The notes under the pieces were generated by a model. The model saw nothing but the letters and a program-made list of their open reading frames with translations, searched no databases and was not told the origin of the DNA. From Megasphaera coli (GTDB lineage Bacteria; Bacillota; Negativicutes; Veillonellales; Megasphaeraceae), in contig NZ_FMIY01000002.1 of assembly GCF_900095855.1 (NCBI RefSeq), forward strand, positions 487,322-551,321: 64,000 nt of DNA. Direction: 5' to 3'. Each line of letters begins with the position of its first letter. Position 1 is the stretch's first letter. The translations under genes were made by a program, and so were the position numbers. Below are positions 1 to 9,177 of this stretch, in pieces.

Positions 1-1
1 T

Positions 2-2107
2 ACGAAAGAAAATAGGTATGTGCGGCTGCGAAATAGAATTATTAAAGCCGGCGTAAAAACGAAAGTACTGATGATTTCTGCAACGCCCGTAAATAATCAC
101 TTCACAGATTTAAAGAATCAATTAGCCCTTGCCTATGAAGGCGATGCAAAAAATATTAATAACAAGCTGGATACTAAGAAGCCCATTGATGATATTTTTA
201 AACAGGCGCAAAAAGCCTTTCGTGAGTGGAGTGATTTAGATGCGCCGGAACGGACAACGGAAACATTGTTGAAGAAGTTGGACTTTAACTTCTTCAAGCT
301 TCTTGACGGTGTTACAATTGCGCGTTCAAGAAAACATATTGAAAAATACTACGACACGAGAGAAATCGGAGAATTCCCAGAACGGAAAAAACCTATTACT
401 TTACGGCCGAAACTGACGGATTTGAATTCAGTTATTAATTACAACGAAATTTATGAAGAAATGTCAAAGCTAAATCTGAGCATCTATACGCCGTCAAACT
501 ATATTTTTGAGAGTCATTTGGATAAATATATTGACGTCATGCATAATAAGGGAAATCTTACGCAGAAGGGGCGTGAAGCGGGCATACGTCGTTTAATGAG
601 CATTAATTTGTTGAAACGTTTGGAAAGTTCCGTCAATTCCTTTTTGTTGACCTTGCAGCGTATGCAGACACTTATAGAGGCAACAATAAAAAATATTGAT
701 CACTATGAAACATATAAAGAAGTAAGTTCTGCAGCCTATGAAGCGAATACGGACGATTTTGACATGGATGAAAATGATGTGGAAGATTTTACGGTAGGCA
801 AAACATTTGCCATTGATTTGAGAGACATGGATTATAAAACATGGCGCAGTCACCTTTGCAATGATGCGGAAATATTAGGGATTCTCATTTTAATGGTTAA
901 AGATATTACACCGGAACATGATTTCAAATTACAACAACTGCTCAGTCTTATTTCTGAAAAAATTGAGCGTCCTTTTAATGTCGATAATAAAAAGATACTT
1001 ATCTTTTCAGCTTTTTCTGATACGGCAAAGTATTTATATGCGAATGTTGCGCCGTATATAAAAAAGAAATACGGTTTGAATACGGGCATTGTTACAGGGA
1101 CGGAAGACGAAAAAACGAATATTGTCGGGTTTCCGGCGACACTGAACAATGTGCTTACCTGTTTTTCACCGATCTCTAAAGGAAAAAACCTGTTGATGCC
1201 GACAAGTCATGATGAAATTGACGTGCTTATCGCAACGGACTGTATTTCGGAAGGACAAAACCTTCAGGACTGTGACTACGTAGTGAACTATGACATCCAT
1301 TGGAATCCCGTGCGGATTATACAGCGCTTCGGGCGAATTGACCGTATCGGCAGCAAGAATGAATACATTCAGCTTGTCAATTTCTGGCCCGACATGAATT
1401 TAGATGAGTATATCAATCTGAAGGACCGCGTCGAAACGCGCATGAAAATTTCCGTTATGACCTCGACCGGTGATGACGACCTGATTAATACCGAGGAAAA
1501 GGGGGATCTTGAATACAGAAAAACACAACTAAAAAGGTTGCAAGAAGAAATTGTGGATATTGAAGATATGTCCACAGGTGTATCTATTATGGATTTGGGC
1601 CTTAACGAATTTCGGCTCGACCTTATGGAATACGTCAAAGCACACGGTGATATGGATAAGTTCCCCAAGGGGATGCATGCTGTTGTAAAAGCGACGGAAG
1701 AACTCCCGGAAGGCACTATATTTGTGTTGAAAAACAGAAACAATGGCGTAAATATTGACAATCAAAACAGGATTCATCCGTTTTACATGGTCTATATAGC
1801 CACGACAGGAAAAATTATTTGTGACTACTTAAATCCGAAAAAACTTCTTGATGATATTCGCCTGTTATGCAGAGGTAAGAAAGAACCGATAAAAGACCTT
1901 TGTGCACAATTCAATGCCGAAACGGATGACGGCAAAAAAATGGATGTTATGTCTGGACTTCTTAACGAAGCAATTGCGTCTATCATTAACAGGAAAGAAG
2001 AAAGCGATATTGACAGCCTCTTTTCTGCAGGAGGGACTTCCGCCCTCATGGCCGAGGTATCCGGTTTGGATGACTTTGAACTCATTTGCTTTTTAGTTGT
2101 AAAATAA
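2..2107 (+). CDS. SNF2/superfamily 2 helicase, 5' end outside window
   Basis: This is the C-terminal part of a large DNA helicase or translocase; the frame is open to the left edge, so the ATP-binding N-terminus is not visible. Near the start it has the SAT-type motif III (SATPVNN). The second RecA lobe begins near nt 960 with a KILIFSAF strand. It continues with an [12 protein letters not shown] motif V and a [11 protein letters not shown] motif VI near nt 1320-1350, the SNF2/RapA-like signature. The GTG at nt 20 is only the first start codon inside the window. The gene is followed 11 bp later by the DUF4391 gene and then by type III mod and res, so it is probably part of one defence operon. 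Some relatives carry a phospholipase-D-like N-terminus, which cannot be checked here. Helicase identity is firm; the role in restriction is inferred. Confidence 0.85.
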   Translation, partial: TKENRYVRLRNRIIKAGVKTKVLMISATPVNNHFTDLKNQLALAYEGDAKNINNKLDTKKPIDDIFKQAQKAFREWSDLDAPERTTETLLKKLDFNFFKLLDGVTIARSRKHIEKYYDTREIGEFPERKKPITLRPKLTDLNSVINYNEIYEEMSKLNLSIYTPSNYIFESHLDKYIDVMHNKGNLTQKGREAGIRRLMSINLLKRLESSVNSFLLTLQRMQTLIEATIKNIDHYETYKEVSSAAYEANTDDFDMDENDVEDFTVGKTFAIDLRDMDYKTWRSHLCNDAEILGILILMVKDITPEHDFKLQQLLSLISEKIERPFNVDNKKILIFSAFSDTAKYLYANVAPYIKKKYGLNTGIVTGTEDEKTNIVGFPATLNNVLTCFSPISKGKNLLMPTSHDEIDVLIATDCISEGQNLQDCDYVVNYDIHWNPVRIIQRFGRIDRIGSKNEYIQLVNFWPDMNLDEYINLKDRVETRMKISVMTSTGDDDLINTEEKGDLEYRKTQLKRLQEEIVDIEDMSTGVSIMDLGLNEFRLDLMEYVKAHGDMDKFPKGMHAVVKATEELPEGTIFVLKNRNNGVNIDNQNRIHPFYMVYIATTGKIICDYLNPKKLLDDIRLLCRGKKEPIKDLCAQFNAETDDGKKMDVMSGLLNEAIASIINRKEESDIDSLFSAGGTSALMAEVSGLDDFELICFLVVK

Positions 2108-2118
2108 GGGAGTAATCG

Positions 2119-2772
2119 ATGATTGGATTGCCGAAAACAACAGAATTTAATAAGCGAATACCTAAGCAAAAGTTTTATAAGCATTTAGATATATCGACAA
2201 CCGTAAGAAAGGCTTTTGCCAAACAGGTAAAGTCTGTCTACTGGAAAAATAAAATAGCTGTGACTACAATGAATTTAGCTGTCGGTATGGACGTAGCGGA
2301 GCTGGAAATATTTGAAATTTGCTTGAATACTCCGTATATAAGTGAAGAATTATTGTGTCAAATAGATAGAACAATTCCGTACTTCATACTTTTTTTGTTG
2401 GAATATGATGGAAAATATCAGGCTTGGATCGGCTATAAAGAAGCGGCAGCGACTGGCAAAAATGTATTTAAAGTAAGTGGCTATTATCATACGGAATGGT
2501 TATCTGAAAGAGATCTGCCCTTACGGGTGATGGGCATTAATTTAGATGAAGTATACGAAAATTTTGTTCGTCAAATCGCCGGTACATGTTTGTCGATGAA
2601 AATAACCGGTGAAAGCCTGAAAGAATCAGTCACAAGAGATGAAAGGAAACGAAAACTGAATAAGGAAATTGCTGCTTTACAAGGCAAGATTCGCAAGGAA
2701 AAGCAGTTAAACAAACAAATGGAATTAAAAAATTATCTGAGGAAACTTCAAAAGGAGCGGGAGGACTTGTAA
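2119..2772 (+). CDS. DUF4391 domain protein
   Basis: This 217-residue protein is recognised as DUF4391 from the N-terminal pattern LPKTTEFNKRIPKQKFY, the conserved KSVYWKNKIA segment, the central FLLEYDGKYQAWIGYKE block and the YYHTEW motif. The last 50 residues are rich in Lys, Glu and Arg and probably form a coiled coil. No catalytic motif is visible and the biochemical function of the family is unknown. Its ATG follows a GGGAG ribosome-binding site. Its stop overlaps the mod start (TAATG), so the two are likely translationally coupled. Position between a SNF2 helicase and type III mod/res suggests an accessory role in DNA restriction, for example bridging the helicase to Mod-Res; this is inference. 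Confidence 0.8.
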   Translation: MIGLPKTTEFNKRIPKQKFYKHLDISTTVRKAFAKQVKSVYWKNKIAVTTMNLAVGMDVAELEIFEICLNTPYISEELLCQIDRTIPYFILFLLEYDGKYQAWIGYKEAAATGKNVFKVSGYYHTEWLSERDLPLRVMGINLDEVYENFVRQIAGTCLSMKITGESLKESVTRDERKRKLNKEIAALQGKIRKEKQLNKQMELKNYLRKLQKEREDL

Positions 2773-4697
2773 TGGAGAAGATGCGGATGGAATCAGTAGA
2801 TGGGACAGCTCAAAATATAGAAAAAATAGAAGCTCTGTTTCCCAATTGCATCACCGAAACGAAGGATGAAGCGGGAACACCGAAGAAGACTGTAAAATTT
2901 GATCTTTTAAAGCAAATGCTTTTACCTGATGTAATCGAAGGTGACGAGGCCTATGAATTTACATGGGTCGGTAAGAAAGCCGCCATTGTTGAAGCTAACA
3001 AACCCATTCGCAAGACCTTGCGCCCGTGCAAGGAAGAAAGCGTGAATTGGGACACAACAGAGAATCTCTATATTGAAGGTAAAAATACGGATGTATTAAA
3101 ACTTTTGTCTGAAAGTTATCTTGGAAAAGTTAAATTGATTTATATTGATCCTCCGTACAATACAGGGAATAATATTATTTATCCGAATGATTATAGCTTG
3201 AGGCTTGAGGAGTATGAGGAATTATCGGGGCATTACGATGATGATGGAAATGTACTGGTAAAAAACACTAATAGCAATGGACGATTTCACTCAGACTGGT
3301 GTTCATTAATGTATAAAGTGCTTCTTGTAGCAAGAAATATATTGCGAAAAGACGGATATATAGCATTGGCGATTGATGACAATGAGCTTTATACATTAAA
3401 ATTGATTTGTGATGAGGTATTTGGCGAACAAAATTATATTGGAACCATTGTGACTCGATGTAATCCACAGGGGAGAAACAGGAATAATATTGACCCAGTA
3501 CATGAATATCATCTTGTATACGCAAATGATATATTTGCGATGCCCTTATTTAGAATAAAAAAGAAATCTGAACAAAGTGGGTATGGATACCTTATTCGGA
3601 GTGGAACAAACTCAAGGAAATTTGAGAGACCATCTAGATTTTATCCAATACTCGTAAAAGATGGGATAATATCTATGATAACTAAGGACGAATATAACAA
3701 AATTTATGCGAAAAATCGTGAATTTGATGAAGCCTTTATTAAAGAATTAAAAAATAGATATGAACACGAAGGCTATACTTTTATTTTGCCTATTTCAAAA
3801 AACGGTGAGGAAAAAGTATGGCAGAGGACTTTTGACCGAGTTTTAGGAGAATATCAAACTTATATATATGAGGCTGGACAAATAAAAATTCCTATGGAAA
3901 ATACGAGAACTCCTATCAGTTTATGGTCTGAAGATATTTATAGTAACGTGTCTAATGGAACGAATAGAATAAAAGCGCTATTTGATAATGAAGTGCTGTT
4001 TGATTTTTCAAAAAGTTTGTTTACCGTAAAGGATTTTATTTCTTTGAATACATCTGAAGATGATGTTATACTAGATTTTTTTAGTGGATCAGCAACTACT
4101 GCGCATGCAACGATGCTTTTAAATTCAGAAGATAATGCTAAGCGAAAATTCATTATGGTTCAAATTCCTGAGCCGTGTAAAGAAGATACTCCTGCCTATA
4201 AAGCAGGATATAAGACGATTTGTGAAATCGGCAAAGAACGCATTCGTCGGGCCGGTAAGATGATTCTTGAAGAGTCAGGTGCTAATATTGACGTCGGTTT
4301 TCGCGTGTTGAAGGTGGACGATACAAATATGAAGGATGTCTACTACAGTGCTGTTGAATATGATCAAATGAAACTTCCTAACTTGGAGTCTAATATTAAA
4401 GAAGACCGTACGGATTTAGATCTTCTTTTCGGATGCCTTCTCGAATGGGGATTGCCACTTTCGCTGCCGTACACGTCGGAAGAGATAGATGGCTGCACGA
4501 TACACAATTATAACGACGGCGATTTGATTGCCTGCTTCAATGAAAACATTCCAGACAGCGTCGTCAAGGCTATTGCCGGATGTAAACCACTTCGAGCTGT
4601 ATTTCGGGACAGCAGTTTTGCTGACAGCCCCGCCAAAATTAATGTGACCGAAATCTTTAAGCTCATGGCACCGGACGCAAGCGTAAAGGTTATTTAA
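2772..4697 (+). CDS. Type III-like site-specific DNA methyltransferase (Mod)
   Basis: This 641-residue DNA methyltransferase probably methylates adenine in a short asymmetric site. The catalytic DPPYNTGN motif (motif IV) is near residues 127-134 and the AdoMet-binding FFSGSATT motif (motif I) is near residue 435. That order, catalytic before cofactor motif, is the beta class used by type III Mod subunits. The roughly 300 residues between them form the target-recognition region. This part is more AT-rich than the gene ends, the usual sign of recognition-domain exchange. The start overlaps the DUF4391 stop, and res begins 12 bp after the end. Mod would supply recognition and protection for the restriction complex. 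Specificity cannot be predicted from sequence alone. Confidence 0.93.
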   Translation: MEKMRMESVDGTAQNIEKIEALFPNCITETKDEAGTPKKTVKFDLLKQMLLPDVIEGDEAYEFTWVGKKAAIVEANKPIRKTLRPCKEESVNWDTTENLYIEGKNTDVLKLLSESYLGKVKLIYIDPPYNTGNNIIYPNDYSLRLEEYEELSGHYDDDGNVLVKNTNSNGRFHSDWCSLMYKVLLVARNILRKDGYIALAIDDNELYTLKLICDEVFGEQNYIGTIVTRCNPQGRNRNNIDPVHEYHLVYANDIFAMPLFRIKKKSEQSGYGYLIRSGTNSRKFERPSRFYPILVKDGIISMITKDEYNKIYAKNREFDEAFIKELKNRYEHEGYTFILPISKNGEEKVWQRTFDRVLGEYQTYIYEAGQIKIPMENTRTPISLWSEDIYSNVSNGTNRIKALFDNEVLFDFSKSLFTVKDFISLNTSEDDVILDFFSGSATTAHATMLLNSEDNAKRKFIMVQIPEPCKEDTPAYKAGYKTICEIGKERIRRAGKMILEESGANIDVGFRVLKVDDTNMKDVYYSAVEYDQMKLPNLESNIKEDRTDLDLLFGCLLEWGLPLSLPYTSEEIDGCTIHNYNDGDLIACFNENIPDSVVKAIAGCKPLRAVFRDSSFADSPAKINVTEIFKLMAPDASVKVI

Positions 4698-4709
4698 GAG
4701 GTAAGTTGT

Positions 4710-7700
4710 ATGAAACTAAGATTTAAGCATCAAAAATTTCAAGCCGAAGCGGCCAAGGCTGTCGTTGATGTGTTTGCCGGTCAGCCGTACGGTCAACCAA
4801 CATATATGATGGATAAAGGTAATTCGCCGCAGCGCTCTTTAACGGAGAATGACGATTTCACCGGTTGGAACAATATGTGTCTCGTACCAGAACTGAGTGA
4901 TTCACTGCTTGTATTGGAACATATACAGACCGTGCAACGGGCCAATCATATTAAGCCGTCCGAAAAATTGGAAGGACGCTTTAACTTGACCGTTGAAATG
5001 GAAACAGGTGTGGGCAAAACGTATACGTACATTAAAACTATGTACGAACTCAATCGCGCCTACGGCTGGAGTAAGTTCATCGTCGTAGTGCCAAGCATTG
5101 CTATTCGCGAAGGTGTGTATAAGACCTTTCAAATGACGCAGGAACACTTTGCCGAAGAATACGGTAAGAAGATTCGTTTCTTTATTTATAAGTCCACGCA
5201 GCTTACGGAAATCGACCGCTTTGCATCGGACAGTGCCATGAATGTTATGATTATCAATTCGCAGGCATTTAATGCGAGAGGTAAGGATGCACGCCGCATT
5301 TACATGAAGCTTGACGAGTTTCGTTCGCGCAAGCCCATTGATATTATTGCCAAAACTAATCCTATTCTTATTATTGATGAGCCGCAATCGGTCGAAGGTA
5401 AACAGACCAAGGAAAGCTTGAAACAGTTTAATCCGCTCATGACCTTACGCTATTCGGCAACACATAAGAGTGACAGTATTTACAACATGGTCTATCGTCT
5501 GGATGCAATGGAAGCGTATAACAAACAGCTTGTGAAAAAAATTGCCGTCAAGGGGATCACGGAGTCGGGTTGTACGGCGACGGACAGCTATATTTATTTG
5601 GAAGGCATTAATCTTTCAAACTCTGCGCCTACAGCAACAATTCAGTTTGACTGTAAGGGAGCAACTGGTATCCGAAAAGTTTCACGTATCGTTTCGGAAG
5701 GATATAACTTGTATGATAACTCTAATGGTATGGAAGAATATAAGAATGGTTTTGTCGTCTCGCATATTGACGGACGGGATGATTCAGTAGAGTTTATTAA
5801 CGGTATTAAGATTTATGCCGGTGATGTCATCGGTAAGGTTAATGAAGACCAGTTGCGTCGAATTCAAATTCGGGAAACCATTATTTCCCATATTCAGCGG
5901 GAGCGACAACTCTTTCATAAGGGCATCAAGGTGCTTTCGTTATTCTTTATTGATGAAGTTGCCAAGTATAAGCAGTATGATGTGGCAGGACAGCCGTTAA
6001 ACGGTATATATGCGGATATGTTTGAAGAAGAATACAAAGATGTAATCAACGGCCTGCAAGCGGCCTTTTGGGAAGAAGACTATTATGCATACTTACAGGC
6101 CATTCCCGTAGAGAAGACGCATGCCGGGTATTTTTCTATCGACAGAAAGGGGAAGATGATAGATTCCAAGGTAGGTCGCAGAGAGACGACGACAAATGAT
6201 GTAGATGCGTATGACCTTATTATGAGAAATAAGGAGTTGCTCCTCGATCGTAACCCGGAAAAATCGCCTGTGCGCTTTATTTTCTCCCATTCAGCCCTGC
6301 GTGAAGGTTGGGATAATCCGAATGTGTTTCAAATTTGTACCTTAAAGCAGAGCGGCAGCGATGTGCGCAAGCGGCAAGAAGTAGGGCGAGGCCTGCGCCT
6401 TTGCGTCAATCAGGATGGTGAGCGGATGGATGCCAATATGCTCGGCAGTGACGTACATAATATTAACGTGCTTACAGTCATTGCCAATGAAAGCTATGAT
6501 TCCTTTGCCAAGGGCTTGCAGCAAGAATTGGCCGAAGCCGTTACGGACAGACCGCGGGCGGTAACGGCAGACTTGTTTGAAGGAAAGACTGTGAAAGACG
6601 GTGCCGGCAACAGCGAAACTATTGACGGCAAAATGGCAAACGGTATTTACTTTGACCTCGTTCAGAATGGTTATGTAGACAGAGACGGTACGTTGACAGA
6701 TTTATATTATAAAGATAAAACGGACGGCAATATCAGGTTGCCTGACAACTTGATTGAGTATATTTCGGACATCGTGGAAATACTTGATTCCGTTTACTTC
6801 GACAACCTCATGCAACCGGAAAACGCGCGGGCAAACAATGTGGAGCTAGCTGTCAATGTGGATAGGCTTGCCATGCCCGAATTTAAGGAACTTTGGAAAA
6901 AAATTAATGCCAAGTCTGTCTATGTTGTCGACTTTAATACGGACGAACTCGTCCATAAAGCCATTAATTCGTTAAATCACAGACTTCAGATTTCGCCCAT
7001 ATACTTTAAAGTGGAGTCTGGGCAAATGGAGAAAATCGAGTCCAAAGCGAACTTGCGCGACGGAAAGGACTTTGTAAAAGAAAATTCGCGGCAACAGCGA
7101 GATCTGGTAAAGGCAAGCTCCAACATTAAGTACGACTTAATCGGTAAACTTGTCGATGAAACGGGTCTTACGAGAAAAGCGGTCATACAGATTCTTCAAG
7201 GTATTGAACCAGACACATTTGCACAATTCAAAAATAATCCGGAGGAATTTATTATCAAGGTAGCTGCTCTTATTAATGATGAAAAAGCAACGGCCATTAT
7301 TGAACACATTACGTATAACGTGCTTGATGAAAAATACGGTATTGATGTATTTACGGAACCGACCATTAAAGGGCGTCTTGACGTGAATGCCATGAAGGTC
7401 AAGAAACATCTCTACGACCACATTGTCTACGATTCGACAAATGAACGGACCTTTGCAGCGGAGCTTGACACGAATTCGGATGTGGCTGTGTATGTGAAGC
7501 TTCCGGACGGGTTTTATATTTCCACGCCCGTCGGGCGTTATAATCCGGACTGGGCCATTGCTTTTTATGAAGGACATGTAAAGCATATTTACTTTGTCGC
7601 CGAAACAAAAGGTTCTCTGGATTCCATGCAGTTGCGGCTCATTGAAGAGTCGAAAATTCACTGTGCAAGAGAGCATTTCAAAGCCATTAGCAGTGGCAAT

Positions 7701-7757
7701 GTTGTTTACGACGTAGTAGACAGCTATAAGGCATTGTTGGATAAAGTAATGAAGTAG
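4710..7757 (+). CDS. Type III restriction enzyme subunit (Res), helicase-nuclease
   Basis: This 1015-residue ATP-dependent restriction subunit has a Walker A motif (ETGVGKT) near residue 98 and a DEPQ-type Walker B near residue 223. A motif VI (RQEVGRGLRL) lies near residue 555. Near residues 945-970 there is a PD-(D/E)xK nuclease core, PDW followed by AETKG, so the endonuclease looks intact. It would work with the preceding Mod: Mod recognises unmodified sites and Res uses ATP-driven motion to bring two complexes together and cut. The gene follows mod by 12 bp with an AGAGGTAAG ribosome-binding site. What is unusual is the upstream SNF2 helicase and DUF4391 gene in the same operon. Family assignment is firm. 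Confidence 0.93.
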   Translation: MKLRFKHQKFQAEAAKAVVDVFAGQPYGQPTYMMDKGNSPQRSLTENDDFTGWNNMCLVPELSDSLLVLEHIQTVQRANHIKPSEKLEGRFNLTVEMETGVGKTYTYIKTMYELNRAYGWSKFIVVVPSIAIREGVYKTFQMTQEHFAEEYGKKIRFFIYKSTQLTEIDRFASDSAMNVMIINSQAFNARGKDARRIYMKLDEFRSRKPIDIIAKTNPILIIDEPQSVEGKQTKESLKQFNPLMTLRYSATHKSDSIYNMVYRLDAMEAYNKQLVKKIAVKGITESGCTATDSYIYLEGINLSNSAPTATIQFDCKGATGIRKVSRIVSEGYNLYDNSNGMEEYKNGFVVSHIDGRDDSVEFINGIKIYAGDVIGKVNEDQLRRIQIRETIISHIQRERQLFHKGIKVLSLFFIDEVAKYKQYDVAGQPLNGIYADMFEEEYKDVINGLQAAFWEEDYYAYLQAIPVEKTHAGYFSIDRKGKMIDSKVGRRETTTNDVDAYDLIMRNKELLLDRNPEKSPVRFIFSHSALREGWDNPNVFQICTLKQSGSDVRKRQEVGRGLRLCVNQDGERMDANMLGSDVHNINVLTVIANESYDSFAKGLQQELAEAVTDRPRAVTADLFEGKTVKDGAGNSETIDGKMANGIYFDLVQNGYVDRDGTLTDLYYKDKTDGNIRLPDNLIEYISDIVEILDSVYFDNLMQPENARANNVELAVNVDRLAMPEFKELWKKINAKSVYVVDFNTDELVHKAINSLNHRLQISPIYFKVESGQMEKIESKANLRDGKDFVKENSRQQRDLVKASSNIKYDLIGKLVDETGLTRKAVIQILQGIEPDTFAQFKNNPEEFIIKVAALINDEKATAIIEHITYNVLDEKYGIDVFTEPTIKGRLDVNAMKVKKHLYDHIVYDSTNERTFAAELDTNSDVAVYVKLPDGFYISTPVGRYNPDWAIAFYEGHVKHIYFVAETKGSLDSMQLRLIEESKIHCAREHFKAISSGNVVYDVVDSYKALLDKVMK

Positions 7758-8046
7758 ATTCTTACTGTGGCAATACAAAAACAAAGCTAAATAAACTATA
7801 ATGGTGTATTCTTTGGAGTGCACCATCCACGAAAGAAAAATTAACTTAAATAATGAAATTATTTGAGGAAAATCCAGTTCGTATTAGTTGTGGTAGTGAG
7901 AAAGACGAGAATGCGTTGGTTACAATTTGTAGCCGACTTGAAAATGCGAATTTTAGAGGAAAGTGAGCTATTGATATTTTGACGACAGCTGAAACTGACG
8001 GTGCCTAAAAGTGAAAAATATATAAAAAGAATTGGGGGTAAGGGCT
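7758..8046 (+). other. Intergenic stretch between res and the SIR2 gene
   Basis: This stretch has a possible -10 box TATAAT at 7797-7802 with no clear -35, so it may hold a promoter for the SIR2-HerA pair. A 37-codon reading frame (7853-7966, starting MKLFEENPV) ends at TGA and continues in the same frame for 14 further codons to a TAA. It could be the remnant of a small gene, but I recognise no family. The ribosome-binding site of the SIR2 gene, GGGGG at 8034-8038, closes the region. Confidence 0.35.
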
Positions 8047-9177
8047 ATGGAACCAGAAGAATTAGATAAATTAGTAAGAGGGAAAAATATTAATTTTTTA
8101 ATAGGCGCTGGTGCTAGTGTACCAATGTACCCTTCATTGAGTTTCGGTAAAAATTATCCTACATTTGAGGATATTGCTAGTCATACACAAATTTCAAAAC
8201 AAGCGAAAATTTTCATGTACATTTATTACTTTATGAAATGGATAGAACCAATGGGTGTGAATAAAAAGGTTTTCCAAAGTAGTTGCTCTGATAATGAAGT
8301 TTTTGTAAATTATAAAAGATTAATTAAATGCTTTTATAATTATTTGCAATGTGAGAGTAATGAGACTCCTAAAAGGATAAATATTTTTACAACAAATTAT
8401 GACTTACTTTTTGAACGAACTTTTGATGATTTTTTGTTTGAAAATCCATTAATATATTTCAATGACGGTTCCAGGGGTGTTTTTACTAAATATGTTAGTA
8501 ATAAAAATTTTTACCTAAATGTTACACATAGTGGATATAATGATAATTATAAGAGAGAAGTGCCTACGGTGAACCTTTTTAAATTACATGGGTCACTTTC
8601 GTGGAAATTATTTAATGACAAAATTTTAGTTAATGAGAATAATAGTGTAATTTGCAAAATAAAAGATGCTACAAAAAAATTGAAGATAAAGCTTGAACAA
8701 GTAAACAGTAGTATTGAACATAGTAAGCAGAAAGATGTCAATTTATTTGTAACATCATTAAATGAGAGTGTCAGTAAACTTCATTTGAATAATGACTTAT
8801 TGGACGACTTTTATGATACTTATTCACAATTACCAATTATTAACCCAAATAAATACAAATTTTTTAAAACTGTTTCTGAGCAATATTATTATCAATTAAT
8901 AAGGTCATTTAGTTATGAGTTGGAGAGAAAACAGGCTATATTGATTGTGTTTGGATTTTCATTTGCTGACGAGCATTTAAGAGATATATTCGAAAGATCT
9001 TTGCTCAATCCAGAATTGCAAGTAATATTGATTTCTTACTCTAAAGAAGGTCAAGATGCCTTGAAAAAGTTGTTTGGAGGTTATAAAAACATTAAATTTC
9101 TACCTGAAAGCTTCGATGATACTATTGGTGATTTTAATTACTTATTATCTTTATTAGGTGATTGCAATGAAGAATAA
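8047..9177 (+). CDS. SIR2-like NADase, effector of a SIR2-HerA defence pair
   Basis: This 376-residue protein has a SIR2-type NAD-binding fold. GAGAS lies at residues 20-24, TTNYD near residue 115, KLHGS near residue 180 and GFSFADEH near residue 300, the landmarks of bacterial defence SIR2 proteins rather than deacetylases. I see no zinc-binding cysteine cluster, which also fits an NAD-hydrolysing role. I chose the ATG at 8047 because GGGGG at 8034-8038 is well spaced for it; a TTG at 8032 would overlap that site. The gene overlaps the HerA ATPase gene by 11 bp. In known SIR2-HerA (Nezha-type) systems the two proteins assemble together, and phage infection triggers NAD depletion or DNA attack. 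That function is inferred from the family and gene pairing. Confidence 0.85.
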   Translation: MEPEELDKLVRGKNINFLIGAGASVPMYPSLSFGKNYPTFEDIASHTQISKQAKIFMYIYYFMKWIEPMGVNKKVFQSSCSDNEVFVNYKRLIKCFYNYLQCESNETPKRINIFTTNYDLLFERTFDDFLFENPLIYFNDGSRGVFTKYVSNKNFYLNVTHSGYNDNYKREVPTVNLFKLHGSLSWKLFNDKILVNENNSVICKIKDATKKLKIKLEQVNSSIEHSKQKDVNLFVTSLNESVSKLHLNNDLLDDFYDTYSQLPIINPNKYKFFKTVSEQYYYQLIRSFSYELERKQAILIVFGFSFADEHLRDIFERSLLNPELQVILISYSKEGQDALKKLFGGYKNIKFLPESFDDTIGDFNYLLSLLGDCNEE

